A stretch of 64,000 bases of DNA from the NCBI RefSeq assembly GCF_020404745.1, contig NZ_JAIZAP010000002.1:124001-188000 (forward strand), written 5' to 3'. Of the stretch, positions 37,707 through 46,220 are shown piece after piece. The position numbers were made by a program, and so were the translations under genes. The notes below the pieces were generated by a model. The model worked only from the letters and a program-made list of their open reading frames with translations, did not search any database and was not told where the DNA came from. Numbering within the stretch: the first letter of the stretch is position 1; every line of letters starts with the position of its first letter. Origin of the DNA: Aquibacillus saliphilus (lineage in GTDB: Bacteria; Bacillota; Bacilli; Bacillales; Amphibacillaceae).

Positions 37707-38240
37707 TGTTAACTGCATTGTAGTAATGCAAGTGTTATCATTTTTAAACGTGGACAACTCAGACTCTGATGTTTTTCCGTCATGTGCAATTGTTACCCGA
37801 TACGTCTTGTCACGAGGTAGCCATAAATCGATAAATCCGTTCGATTGGGATTTTGAGGTTTGGTCAACGATCACGTTTCCATCCATGTCTTCAATATAAA
37901 CACTAAACTCTTCTTCAACCATTTCACCTTGACAGCCAGTTAAGCTGTGGATTGCACAAGGATGTGTTTTCTCAGTGTAAGGAGCGATCGATACAAAAAA
38001 ATCGTCTTTAGGCAAGTCGTAAGTAATTTCATTTTTGTCATTGTCGGTCACGACGAGCTCATGAGACGTGATAGAAGCAGACGCAGATTCTATCTTACCT
38101 AAAGTGTAATCATTCACTAATTGTTTAATGTCTTTTGTTTCATTTTTTTGTGGGCCACTTTTTTCGCCACCGATTGCAAATAAATAAGCGCCAAATGCAA
38201 CAGCGAGCAATATAGTAACCACAAAGATTTTTCTTTTCAT
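37689..38240 (-). CDS. cueP: CueP-family copper-binding exported protein
   Basis: 183 residues. An N-terminal membrane/signal segment (residues 4-23) is not followed by a lipobox, so the protein is secreted or anchored. The family's three conserved cysteines are present: Cys95 and Cys103 in HPCAIHSLTGCQGEM, and Cys171 in NTCITTMQL. The same layout binds copper in Salmonella CueP. A role in extracytoplasmic copper handling or redox protection is inferred. GGGAGATGA precedes the ATG. It is on the same strand as the globin operon but well separated from it. Confidence 0.8.
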   Translation of the reverse strand: MKRKIFVVTILLAVAFGAYLFAIGGEKSGPQKNETKDIKQLVNDYTLGKIESASASITSHELVVTDNDKNEITYDLPKDDFFVSIAPYTEKTHPCAIHSLTGCQGEMVEEEFSVYIEDMDGNVIVDQTSKSQSNGFIDLWLPRDKTYRVTIAHDGKTSESELSTFKNDNTCITTMQLTNNKSA

Positions 38241-38355
38241 TTTTATATCATCTCCCTGTTCAACCTATATGTTATTTTAGCTGGTTCTTTGTGTTATTGC
38301 TATTCTCTTTAACCAATTTTCGGAAATCCGTAACATCTTTCTTTTTAAATTAATT

Positions 38356-38399
38356 GAGCCAGTTACCACAAAATGACTGTTTTTTGCAGTAACTGACTC
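38356..38399 (-). terminator. Hairpin after the globin gene
   Basis: GAGCCAGTTACCAC pairs with GCAGTAACTGACTC with mismatches. It lies directly beyond the stop codon of the minus-strand globin gene; the T-tail is weak. Confidence 0.6.
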
Positions 38400-38402
38400 C
38401 TT

Positions 38403-38777
38403 TTAGTTAATCTTGTCATTTTTAATCAACTTGTCCATAAGAAAATTCATCTTTGTCAATAAAGTAACTCTCACCTCATGATCGAGCTTCATTTCATCCA
38501 TTGTACTTTCCATGGTATTCAGCCATATTTTTGCTCGCTCAGGAGTGGTATGAAAAGAATGTCTCTTCTGAACTTGTTCGGCGGTGTCTTGTTCTTCTTC
38601 TGAACGATCGTGATTGAGTAAACGATTTATAAATATTTTTTGACGGTTTTTAAGGATATCAATGTCTACATTTCGCTCAGCAAACATGAAGCTAAAATAG
38701 TAATTCTTCGTGAGCTTGCTATAGAATCTATCGACCAATTCATCGACTTTCATTTGTTCTAACTTAACTTCTACCAT
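38403..38777 (-). CDS. Truncated hemoglobin-like protein
   Basis: 124 residues with the 2/2-globin pattern: VDELVDRFYSKLTKNYYFSFMF (helices A-B/CD), NRQKIFINRLL (helix E), and KRHSFHTTPERAKIWLNTMESTM (helices F-G; the proximal His is in this block, about residues 77-80). The group III-like F-helix HxxFxxTxERAxxWL is clear. It would bind haem and O2 or NO. It lies 50 bases downstream of the hemerythrin-PAS gene in what looks like one Fnr-controlled transcript. Ribosome site AAGGAGG. Confidence 0.75.
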   Translation of the reverse strand: MVEVKLEQMKVDELVDRFYSKLTKNYYFSFMFAERNVDIDILKNRQKIFINRLLNHDRSEEEQDTAEQVQKRHSFHTTPERAKIWLNTMESTMDEMKLDHEVRVTLLTKMNFLMDKLIKNDKIN

Positions 38778-38828
38778 CTCTAGGCCTCCTTACTATCCTA
38801 ATTTAGCTCTATATACCTGCACCGTATA

Positions 38829-39848
38829 TTAGGACATGATTCGTTTTTCACCGGTTATTTCTTGAATTGGTTTGATGTTTTGTGTGAATTCTAATGTTCC
38901 AAGATAATTTTTATCTTGATCACGTATTGCAAAATAACGAATCAATACGTACTTGTCCTTTGTTTGAATCCAAAAGTCTTCTACATCCTTGTTTCCCACT
39001 CTAAAGTCATTTAATAGAGCATTAACTACATGAACACTATCGGGCGGATGGCAATTTTGTACGGTACGGCCAATCACAGATTTTGTCCTAACAAAAACAC
39101 GATCTGTTCCATGGGAAAAGTACCTGACAACATCTTTGTCATCAATAAACGTTAAATCAATTGGCAGGTGATTAAAGATAGTTTCGATTTGTTTGACTGA
39201 TAACGCCCCTGTTGGAAACTGGACATAGCCATTTTCTAAGTCAAGCTCGTTCTTTAATGAATGGCGGACAGGTTTTCACTCGGTAACAGAATCAATTAGA
39301 CAATAACCAATTTCCGGACTTTGTTTAGCAATTTTTAGCCAATCATCTTCAGAAAGTTTTCGAAGTGCCATCGGGAGAAGGATGTTCTCTTCCCGGTAAA
39401 TCATCTCCAATCCCTGTTCAATAACGAAATTCACATGGTTAACAAGCGTATTTTTTTGATCAACAGAATAAGAGGATATTCCGTTTCTTGCCTCCTTGAT
39501 GGCTTTTCGGATAAAATCATCAATTGCCCACATATGTGTTGTCGGGCCATTAATTCCGTATTTCTCAAGAAAAGGAAATAGCAAGTTTTCCTTTCTACTG
39601 TAATGTCTATCTATTTCCCAGAGTTGATTGAGATTATCAAGCAATGTTGAACGACTTATTTCTGAATCAGCTATTAGAAATTGTTCTAGATTGGATTGGA
39701 TTTTAACAAGTAACGTACTAATTTTCTTATTTTCTAGTATAAATGTGTGAACAGGATGCCCAGTTTGATATGCAGTGATGTCGAATTGACCATTTATTTC
39801 ATTATTTCGGTCTAGATGTTCCTCACGGTTATTAATTAATTCACTCAT
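38829..39848 (-). pseudogene. Hemerythrin-PAS protein interrupted by one in-frame UGA
   Basis: Codons 1-190 encode an HHE hemerythrin domain of the DUF438 type: HPVHTFILENK, HYSRKENLLFPFLEK, GPTTHMWAIDDFIRK and YREENILLPMA, with His34, His82, Glu87, His105 and Glu153/154 as likely di-iron ligands. Codon 191 is TGA (39276-39278). The same frame then stays open for 148 more codons (KPVRHSLKNELDLENGYVQF, IFNHLPIDLTFIDDKDVVRYF, then RTVQNCHPPDSV and FWIQTKDKYVLIRYFAIRD), a PAS_10 domain that normally follows HHE in this family. The ATG at 39848 has ATAGGAG. So there is a single nonsense codon in an otherwise intact gene of 339 codons: a recent pseudogene, a truncated hemerythrin, readthrough, or a sequencing error. 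The N-terminal DUF438 domain itself is absent. Confidence 0.8.
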
Positions 39849-39909
39849 AATAATTCTCCTATCTGCAAAAAAATCGATATCTAATGATAGAAAAGTAGCA
39901 GTTTTAATT

Positions 39910-39951
39910 AGTATAAATGATTGAATAATTGTGATAGTGATTAACATCACA
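39910..39951 (-). promoter_or_regulatory. Fnr-type box and -10 element of the hemerythrin/globin operon
   Basis: AGTGA-TTAACA-TCACA (39936-39951) matches the Fnr/CRP consensus TGTGA-N6-TCACA at 9 of 10 positions. On the minus strand TATACT (39915-39910) is a good -10. With a start about 39903 the box is centred near -40.5, the class II activator position, and no separate -35 is needed. This predicts anaerobic induction. Confidence 0.6.
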
Positions 39952-40051
39952 TCCTGCTACTAGGATGTCAGGAAAAATCATTGGTTGCTACTAACTGATT
40001 TTTTCACTGAGTCATTCGTTTGACACCTATGCACCACGTTATATAATGAAT

Positions 40052-40080
40052 AAACCTACTATTAAAACAGTAGGATTTTT
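40052..40080 (+). terminator. Hairpin upstream of the C45 gene
   Basis: CCTACT/AGTAGG with an 8-base loop then ATTTTT, 23 bases before the next ATG; possibly an attenuator or a terminator of unseen upstream transcription. Confidence 0.5.
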
Positions 40081-40102
40081 ATCAATTTTTAAGGGGTTAC
40101 CT

Positions 40103-41152
40103 ATGAAAAAAGTTTTTACTGACATCATTCAGTTTAAAGGAAATCATTATGATTTTGGATATATGCAAGGGGAATTGTTAAGGGACTCTCCTATTTTGCC
40201 CAATCGTAATAAGCAATGGGCATCAAAGAGAAAACATCATTTTATGATAGATGAACAAGAAGCGATTGATATCTTGACCAAATTTATACCTAGTATATTG
40301 AACGAAATTCGTGGTTTAGCTGATGCACTAAATTGGAAAATGGAGGACGCTCTACGAGAATTTGGTGGGTATTATAAAGAGTATGATAGAAGCGGATGCT
40401 CCATTTTATCGAATTCTGAATTTCTAATTCGAAATTACGATAGCCATCCTGGGGGTTATGAAGGGCGATACCTTATTTATCAGCCAACGGACACGGGCTA
40501 TGCAACGATTGGCCCATCAATGCAAATAACAGGACGAATTGATGGAATGAATGAAAAAGGACTTGCAATGGGATATAACTTCATCAACCGGCTTGGTTCA
40601 GAAGATGGATTTGTATGTAATATGATTGGTCGTATTATTTTAGAAACCTGTGCAACAGTAGAAGAAGCAATTGCTGTCTTAAAGGAAATCCCTCACCGTA
40701 CTTCGTTCACTTATGCGATTTTAGATTCTAGGGGAGAGACATTTGTTGTCGAAGCTTCCCCAAGATCAGTAGTTGCGAGGAAATCGACTATAAGTACGAA
40801 TCACTTTGAAATTTTAACCGAGGAAAATCGTTATCGGATGGATGATTCAATCAGGAGACAGCAGACTATTGAAGGAAAAAAACAGAATGATTTCGATGTA
40901 TATCAGGCTTTTCGATTGTTAAACGACACGGATCAAGACGTATTCTCTAATAAGTACGGTGCTTTCTCAGGAACATTGCATACGGCCGCTTACATCCCAA
41001 AAGAAAGAAAGGCTTGGTTTGCCATTGGTGGTGATCGGATGCCAGTTATCTTTGATTTTAATCGTCACTTAAAAGGAGAAAAAACAACCTATAAACGAGT
41101 GAAAGGGCAGATTGACTATCATACACCCTTTGTTAATATGGAAATGTTATAA
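40103..41152 (+). CDS. C45-family peptidase / acyltransferase-like Ntn hydrolase
   Basis: 349 residues. Ntn-hydrolase family with penicillin acyltransferase (AAT) relatives: GNHYDFGYMQGELL near the N-terminus, EIRGLADALN, then YDRSGCSILSN with the likely nucleophile Cys at about residue 98, which becomes N-terminal after self-cleavage, and IRNYD, GMNEKGLAMGYNFI. Members hydrolyse amide bonds of acylated small molecules. The ATG at 40103 follows TTAAGGGG. Substrate unknown; no antibiotic cluster is near. Confidence 0.8.
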   Translation: MKKVFTDIIQFKGNHYDFGYMQGELLRDSPILPNRNKQWASKRKHHFMIDEQEAIDILTKFIPSILNEIRGLADALNWKMEDALREFGGYYKEYDRSGCSILSNSEFLIRNYDSHPGGYEGRYLIYQPTDTGYATIGPSMQITGRIDGMNEKGLAMGYNFINRLGSEDGFVCNMIGRIILETCATVEEAIAVLKEIPHRTSFTYAILDSRGETFVVEASPRSVVARKSTISTNHFEILTEENRYRMDDSIRRQQTIEGKKQNDFDVYQAFRLLNDTDQDVFSNKYGAFSGTLHTAAYIPKERKAWFAIGGDRMPVIFDFNRHLKGEKTTYKRVKGQIDYHTPFVNMEML

Positions 41153-41255
41153 GTTATTTAGCATGTACAGTTTAAGACGAAGTTGTCTGGGTACTGGTAT
41201 CTTGGTATGGATTAACACAGCGTATGATAAAGTGGAAGAATGACATTAATAAGTA

Positions 41256-41699
41256 GTGCACTATGGTAGATTAACTGTACTAGCAATAGTACTAGTTCTC
41301 TTCTTGCCACCATTCCTAGTAAACTCTTATCAGAAGACAATCGCAACAGGAGTTTATGCACTATCCTATCAACAAGAGGACAGTAATTGTACATTTGAAC
41401 TAGAGAATGAGACAACGTTGCTTGGGGTATGTGAACTTTCTTTTAAGAATTACAGCCTTGAAGATGTTTCATTCACTATCGAATTTTATGAAGACTATGT
41501 TTTTGAAGATGATATTAGAATGGTATCACTGATGAACAACAACGCTCCATATCAAGTGAATATGAGAGCAAGAGGCGATAAAAGGGTGAAAATTGAAACT
41601 GAAATTGATGTGTCTGAGATGGAAAACTATCCCCATGGTGGCAGTGCCTCGGGTGTAAATATAATAATTAGATCAGAGGATAAGTACCGAAAATTATAA
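41256..41699 (+). CDS. Hypothetical exported or anchored protein, 147 aa
   Basis: An N-terminal hydrophobic segment (residues 7-24) is followed by a beta-rich soluble part with two cysteines (NCTFELENETTLLGVCELSF) and a C-terminal immunoglobulin-like pattern. No family recognised. The GTG start at 41256 lacks a clear ribosome site. An ATG in another frame with AGTGGAAG upstream (41240) runs into a stop after 9 codons, so the start, or a frameshift near 41270, is uncertain. Confidence 0.5.
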   Translation: MHYGRLTVLAIVLVLFLPPFLVNSYQKTIATGVYALSYQQEDSNCTFELENETTLLGVCELSFKNYSLEDVSFTIEFYEDYVFEDDIRMVSLMNNNAPYQVNMRARGDKRVKIETEIDVSEMENYPHGGSASGVNIIIRSEDKYRKL

Positions 41700-41716
41700 T
41701 GGAGTTGTTATCTAGG

Positions 41717-41750
41717 AGGGGCAAGGAAATAATACTTGTCCCTATTTTAA
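41717..41750 (+). terminator. Imperfect terminator
   Basis: AGGGGCAAG/CTTGTCCCT with a 9-base loop and ATTTT. The remaining gap to 42085 carries only the cyd promoter region. Confidence 0.6.
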
Positions 41751-42008
41751 TGAAGAAAACAGATATTTAGTTCATAAACCTTCAAGTAACCATACCATAA
41801 GCCAGTAAGTTTAACCTCCGTAAATAACAGGTATATCCTAAAATGTGATCATTGTGGTTCACTATTCCATGTCGTTTATAGAAAATTGTCATAGATGCGT
41901 GACTGTCAATTCCTCCCTGTGATTCCACGCATTGGTGAAAGTCACTAAACCGTCACAAAAAGGTCATGTATCATTCACAAATTACCAAAAAGTCGATAAC
42001 TATTATTA

Positions 42009-42024
42009 TTTAACAAATGTTAAA
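42009..42024 (+). promoter_or_regulatory. Inverted repeat in the cyd promoter region
   Basis: TTTAACA-AA-TGTTAAA, 61 bases before the cydA ATG. cyd operons of Bacilli are controlled by Rex, ResD and CcpA. This repeat does not fit the Rex consensus well, so the binding protein is open. Confidence 0.35.
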
Positions 42025-42084
42025 ATAGAGACCATGTTTGTATATAGGTTCACTTGATTGGATAATGTACGAGGAGGATTTTAA

Positions 42085-43437
42085 ATGGAATTTGATACAG
42101 TCACCATGAGTAGATTAATCACAGCAATGACCCTAACTTTTCATATCATCTTTGCTACATTGGGTGTTGGTGTGCCATTATTTATTTCATTAGCTGAGTT
42201 TATTGGGATTAAAAAGCAAGACAAACATTATGAATTATTAGCAAAACGCTGGTCGAGAGGCTTTATCATAACAGTAGCAATCGGGGTTGTAACTGGTACA
42301 GCTATTGGTTTACAGCTATCTTTAGTTTGGCCTAATTTTATGCAGCTTGCTGGTAATGTAATTGCTTTACCATTATTTATGGAAGTTTTTGCTTTCTTCT
42401 TTGAAGCTATTTTCTTAGGTATTTATTTATATACATGGGATCGTTTTAAAGGTAAATACACGCATTGGCTAATTTCCTTACCGGTTGTAATCGGGGCGGG
42501 TATGTCAGCTGTATTTATAACGACTGTAAATTCGTTTATGAATTCACCTGATGGCTTTACAATAGCAAATGGGGAATTTGCTGCTGTTAACCCTCTAGAG
42601 GCGATGTTAAATCCATCTTCTCCAGTTAGAATTGCGCACGTCGTAGGTGGATCATATCTTACAGTTGCAGCAATCTTAGCAACGATTGCGGCTGTTGCAT
42701 TATTACGTAATAAGGGTGCTAAAGATTATCATAAAAAGGCACTAAAAATGACCGTTATAGCTATGTTTGTTTTTTCTGTATTGACTGCAGTAGCGGGGGA
42801 TTTCTCTGCAAAATATTTGGCGAACAATCAAACGGAAAAATTAGCTGCAGCTGAATGGCTATTTGAAACAGAAGAGAATGCCGATTTGATATTATTCGGC
42901 TGGCTAAACGAGGATAATGAAGTAGTTGGCGAGATTCGACTACCTGGTTTTCTTAGTTTTTTAGCTCATGGCAACTTTATGAGTGAGGTAACAGGTTTAG
43001 AAGCAACACCAGAAGACGAACGGCCATCATTATGGATACATTATTTGTTTGATTTAATGGTGTCGATTGGCTTTTTCTTACTTGCTATTTCTTTCCTTTA
43101 CCTAGTAATAAGTAAAATTAAACGATGGAACGTTAATAATAAATTCATGCTCTGGCTCTTAGCCTTAAGTGGTCCACTAGCGATGTTAGCAGTAGAATTT
43201 GGTTGGATTTTCGCGGAACTTGGAAGACAGCCGTGGATTTTAAGAGGTTATATGACAGTAAATGAAGCAGCAACGTCTTCTCCATATATAACGCATATGT
43301 TCTTTTTATTCTTAGCGCTATATATTGTTCTTGGAACACTATTTGTCATTACGTTAAGGAAATTATTTAAAGACAATCCAGCTGAACTAGAATTTGAGAA
43401 GCAATACCCTGAACTAGAAAAGGGGGATGACAAATGA
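42085..43437 (+). CDS. cydA: Cytochrome bd quinol oxidase subunit I
   Basis: 450 residues, 9 membrane helices. Haem-ligand and quinone features: His20 in TFHIIFATLGVG, IAHVVGGSYLTVAA, the quinol-loop Lys/Glu in NQTEKLAAAEW, a short Q-loop as in Firmicutes, and GRQPWILRGYM near the end. It oxidises menaquinol and reduces O2 with high affinity at the membrane. AGGAGGAT precedes the ATG. First gene of cydABDC; cydB overlaps by 4 bases. Confidence 0.95.
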   Translation: MEFDTVTMSRLITAMTLTFHIIFATLGVGVPLFISLAEFIGIKKQDKHYELLAKRWSRGFIITVAIGVVTGTAIGLQLSLVWPNFMQLAGNVIALPLFMEVFAFFFEAIFLGIYLYTWDRFKGKYTHWLISLPVVIGAGMSAVFITTVNSFMNSPDGFTIANGEFAAVNPLEAMLNPSSPVRIAHVVGGSYLTVAAILATIAAVALLRNKGAKDYHKKALKMTVIAMFVFSVLTAVAGDFSAKYLANNQTEKLAAAEWLFETEENADLILFGWLNEDNEVVGEIRLPGFLSFLAHGNFMSEVTGLEATPEDERPSLWIHYLFDLMVSIGFFLLAISFLYLVISKIKRWNVNNKFMLWLLALSGPLAMLAVEFGWIFAELGRQPWILRGYMTVNEAATSSPYITHMFFLFLALYIVLGTLFVITLRKLFKDNPAELEFEKQYPELEKGDDK

Positions 43438-44447
43438 GTTATGAAATAGTAGGAGTTACAGTTCTATGGTTGTTTTTGTATGGTTATCTAATCGTTGCCT
43501 CGATTGATTTTGGAGCAGGTTTTTTCGCTTATTATGCAAAAGTTACGAAACGAGATCACATCATAAATAAAATTATTTCAAGATATCTATCACCTGTTTG
43601 GGAAGTTACCAATGTGTTTCTTGTTTTCTTTTTTGTTGGTATCGTTGGGTTTTTCCCATCAACAGCTTATTATTATGGATCAGCTTTACTCGTACCTGCA
43701 AGTTTCGCAATCATCTTGCTAGCGATACGCGGATCTTTTTATGCGTTTGAAAATTATGGTTCAAAACAAAGCAATGTTTATATGTTTTTATATGGTGCGA
43801 CAGGTTTGTTAATTCCTGCGTCATTGTCTGTTGCATTGACCATTTCAGAGGGTGGCTTCATTACCGAAGAAAATGGTGTTGTCTCTTTGAAATATGCGGA
43901 GCTATTCACAAGTCCATTAGCTTGGAGTATTGTCGCCTTAGCGATCGCTGCAATATTATTCATTAGTGCAAGCTTTTTAACCTACTATGCTTCAAGAGCA
44001 AACGATGAAGGTGCACTCAAACTAGTACGGAGATGGGCGTTGTTTTGGGCGACGCCAACAATTATTATGGCACTTACGACAATGATTGCTTTAAGTCAGC
44101 GTAATCAACGCCATTTTGATAATATGTTAGATTTGTGGTGGATTTTTGGTTTATCGATGGGATTCTTCTTAATTGCCATGGGTCTTTTGTATATCGGTAG
44201 AAATTATGGGACGGCATTTATTGCGGTCATGCTACAATTTTTCTTTGCATTTTTTGGATATGGAATCGCACAGTATCCATATTTGCTTGATCCATATATC
44301 CATATTGAATCTAGTGTAACGAATGAATCGATGGGGTTAGCATTAATTATAGCCTTTATTGGCGGACTACTCTTGTTAGTTCCTTCGCTGATTTTATTGA
44401 TGCGTTTATTTTTATTTAATGCAGATTATGCTAAAGGGAAAAAGTAA
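43434..44447 (+). CDS. cydB: Cytochrome bd quinol oxidase subunit II
   Basis: 337 residues, 8 or 9 membrane helices, cytochrome bd subunit II fold: GVTVLWLFLYGYLIVASIDFGAGFF at the N-terminus (long helix pieces), SPVWEVTNVFLVFFFVG, and SLWSIV-like LAWSIVALAIA. It scaffolds subunit I. ATG overlaps the cydA stop (ATGA), so translation is coupled; GGGGGATGA is the ribosome site. Confidence 0.95.
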   Translation: MSYEIVGVTVLWLFLYGYLIVASIDFGAGFFAYYAKVTKRDHIINKIISRYLSPVWEVTNVFLVFFFVGIVGFFPSTAYYYGSALLVPASFAIILLAIRGSFYAFENYGSKQSNVYMFLYGATGLLIPASLSVALTISEGGFITEENGVVSLKYAELFTSPLAWSIVALAIAAILFISASFLTYYASRANDEGALKLVRRWALFWATPTIIMALTTMIALSQRNQRHFDNMLDLWWIFGLSMGFFLIAMGLLYIGRNYGTAFIAVMLQFFFAFFGYGIAQYPYLLDPYIHIESSVTNESMGLALIIAFIGGLLLLVPSLILLMRLFLFNADYAKGKK

Positions 44448-44486
44448 TCAAGCACGCAAAATTTGTATTAGAGGACTGAATCGTTC

Positions 44487-46220
44487 ATGCAAAATTTAAA
44501 GAAAACCGTGTGGATGCATAATAAAAGGCTCTATTTTTTAGTTGGGTTAACGTTGTTACTAGGGTTTGCTATTGTTGTACAGGCCTTTCTTATGACAACT
44601 ATTGTTGAGGGTGTTTTCCTTGAGAATCTGTCTTTTTCAGCTATTACCACGTGGTTAGTAGCTTTGGTTCTTATATTATTGATTCGAGCTGTTTCCGATT
44701 ATCTAAGTAAACGGATCGGCGTATCGATTGCCAGTGATGTTAAACGTGATGTTCGCAAACGGTTAATAACAAAATATGCCCAGCAGCCTGTTCAGCTTGC
44801 AGAAAAAGGACAAACAGGTAAAAAAGTAAGCATGCTACTAGATGGTGTCGATGAAATGGATAGTTTTTATAGTCAATTTATCCCACAAGTGATGCAAAGT
44901 ACATTTGTACCGTTACTTGCTATGATTGTCGTCTTCACACAGCATGTTAATTCAGGGATTATTTTGCTTTTATCTGCACCATTTATTCCGATCTTTATGA
45001 TTGTTATTGGCATGAAAACGCAAAAAAAGTCAGAAGAAAAGTTAGAAAAATTAGCTTCTTTTTCGGGCACTTTCTTAGATACATTAAAAGGACTTGTTAC
45101 ATTAAAATTATTTGGGCGAACAAAAAGGCAACAAGATGAAATTGAAAAAAGTAGTTTAGGCTTTCGGGATACAACGATGGATATCTTGAAGGTTGCTTTT
45201 ACACAATCATTTATGCTTGAAATTATTTCAATGCTTAGTATTGGTATTGTTGCATTAGAACTAGCCATTCAGTTGATTATATATGAAAGTATTTCGTTTT
45301 TTACCGCATTTGTGATATTAATTCTCGTACCAGAATTCTTTACCGCATTAAAAGAGCTCGGTACGACGTTTCATAATGGCAGAAGTAGTATGGGAGCAGC
45401 GAATAAGGTTTTAGAAGAGTTCGACACAGAAGATGACACGATAAAGTGGGGAAAACGTGAGTTAGTCAAGCAGGATGTCCCACCAACGATTCAGTTGGAT
45501 CAGCTCGGGTTTAGCTATCCAGATAGTAATTTTCATCTAGAAGCAATCGATGCCACGTTTTCACCGAAACAAAAAATAGCAATAGTTGGTGCAAGTGGGG
45601 CAGGGAAGTCAACGATGCTTCATCTACTTGCTGGTATGATTACTCCGCAACATGGCGCAATCAAAATTAACCAACAAGATCTTGTACACTTTACGGAAAA
45701 ATCATGGTTAGCTCAGCTTTCTTATATTTCGCAGAATCCTTATATTTTTTCAGGTACGATTGGGGAAAACATCGCGATGGGAACAACTGCTTCTGTCAGT
45801 GAAGAAGCTATTCAACAAGCTGCACAATCAGCAGGAATTGCACCGTTAATCGAATCGCTAGAAAAAAACTACCACACCAAAGTTGGAGAAGCAGGTCGCG
45901 GTTTGTCCAGTGGCGAGAAACAACGGGTATCGATTGCGCGTGCCTTCCTGAAAAAACCAAACGTTGTTTTACTTGATGAGCCAACAAGAGGTCTTGATCT
46001 TGCTACCGAAAAAATCTTGCAGCAATCAATTGAAAAGTTAAATGAAACAGCGACAGTTATTACGGTGGCGCATCGACTGCACACAATCAAAACAGCCGAT
46101 CAGATTCTGTTTTTGGAAAATGGTCAATTACAGGCGGTTGGGACACATCAATCGTTGTTAGATAACTTACCTGCTTACCGGGAAATGGTTTCGATCCAAC
46201 AAGGGGGAGAACAGGCATGA
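44487..46220 (+). CDS. cydD: CydD: ABC exporter subunit for cytochrome bd assembly
   Basis: 577 residues. N-terminal six-helix ABC type 1 domain, then a nucleotide-binding domain with Walker A GASGAGKST (about 368), Q-loop YISQNPYIFSGTIGENI, signature LSSGEKQR, Walker B VVLLDEPTRGLD and H-loop VAHRL. With CydC it forms a heterodimer that moves haem/thiols needed for cytochrome bd maturation. It lies 39 bases after cydB and overlaps cydC by 4 bases. Confidence 0.9.
   Translation: MQNLKKTVWMHNKRLYFLVGLTLLLGFAIVVQAFLMTTIVEGVFLENLSFSAITTWLVALVLILLIRAVSDYLSKRIGVSIASDVKRDVRKRLITKYAQQPVQLAEKGQTGKKVSMLLDGVDEMDSFYSQFIPQVMQSTFVPLLAMIVVFTQHVNSGIILLLSAPFIPIFMIVIGMKTQKKSEEKLEKLASFSGTFLDTLKGLVTLKLFGRTKRQQDEIEKSSLGFRDTTMDILKVAFTQSFMLEIISMLSIGIVALELAIQLIIYESISFFTAFVILILVPEFFTALKELGTTFHNGRSSMGAANKVLEEFDTEDDTIKWGKRELVKQDVPPTIQLDQLGFSYPDSNFHLEAIDATFSPKQKIAIVGASGAGKSTMLHLLAGMITPQHGAIKINQQDLVHFTEKSWLAQLSYISQNPYIFSGTIGENIAMGTTASVSEEAIQQAAQSAGIAPLIESLEKNYHTKVGEAGRGLSSGEKQRVSIARAFLKKPNVVLLDEPTRGLDLATEKILQQSIEKLNETATVITVAHRLHTIKTADQILFLENGQLQAVGTHQSLLDNLPAYREMVSIQQGGEQA

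Noticed and set aside
42009..42024. Rex-binding site upstream of cydA
   Set aside because: The inverted repeat TTTAACA-AA-TGTTAAA does not fit the Rex consensus TTGTGAAnnnnTTCACAA in half-site or spacing, so it is listed only as an unassigned repeat.
44873..45268. 131-residue minus-strand frame within cydD
   Set aside because: Antisense shadow of a well-conserved ABC transporter gene.
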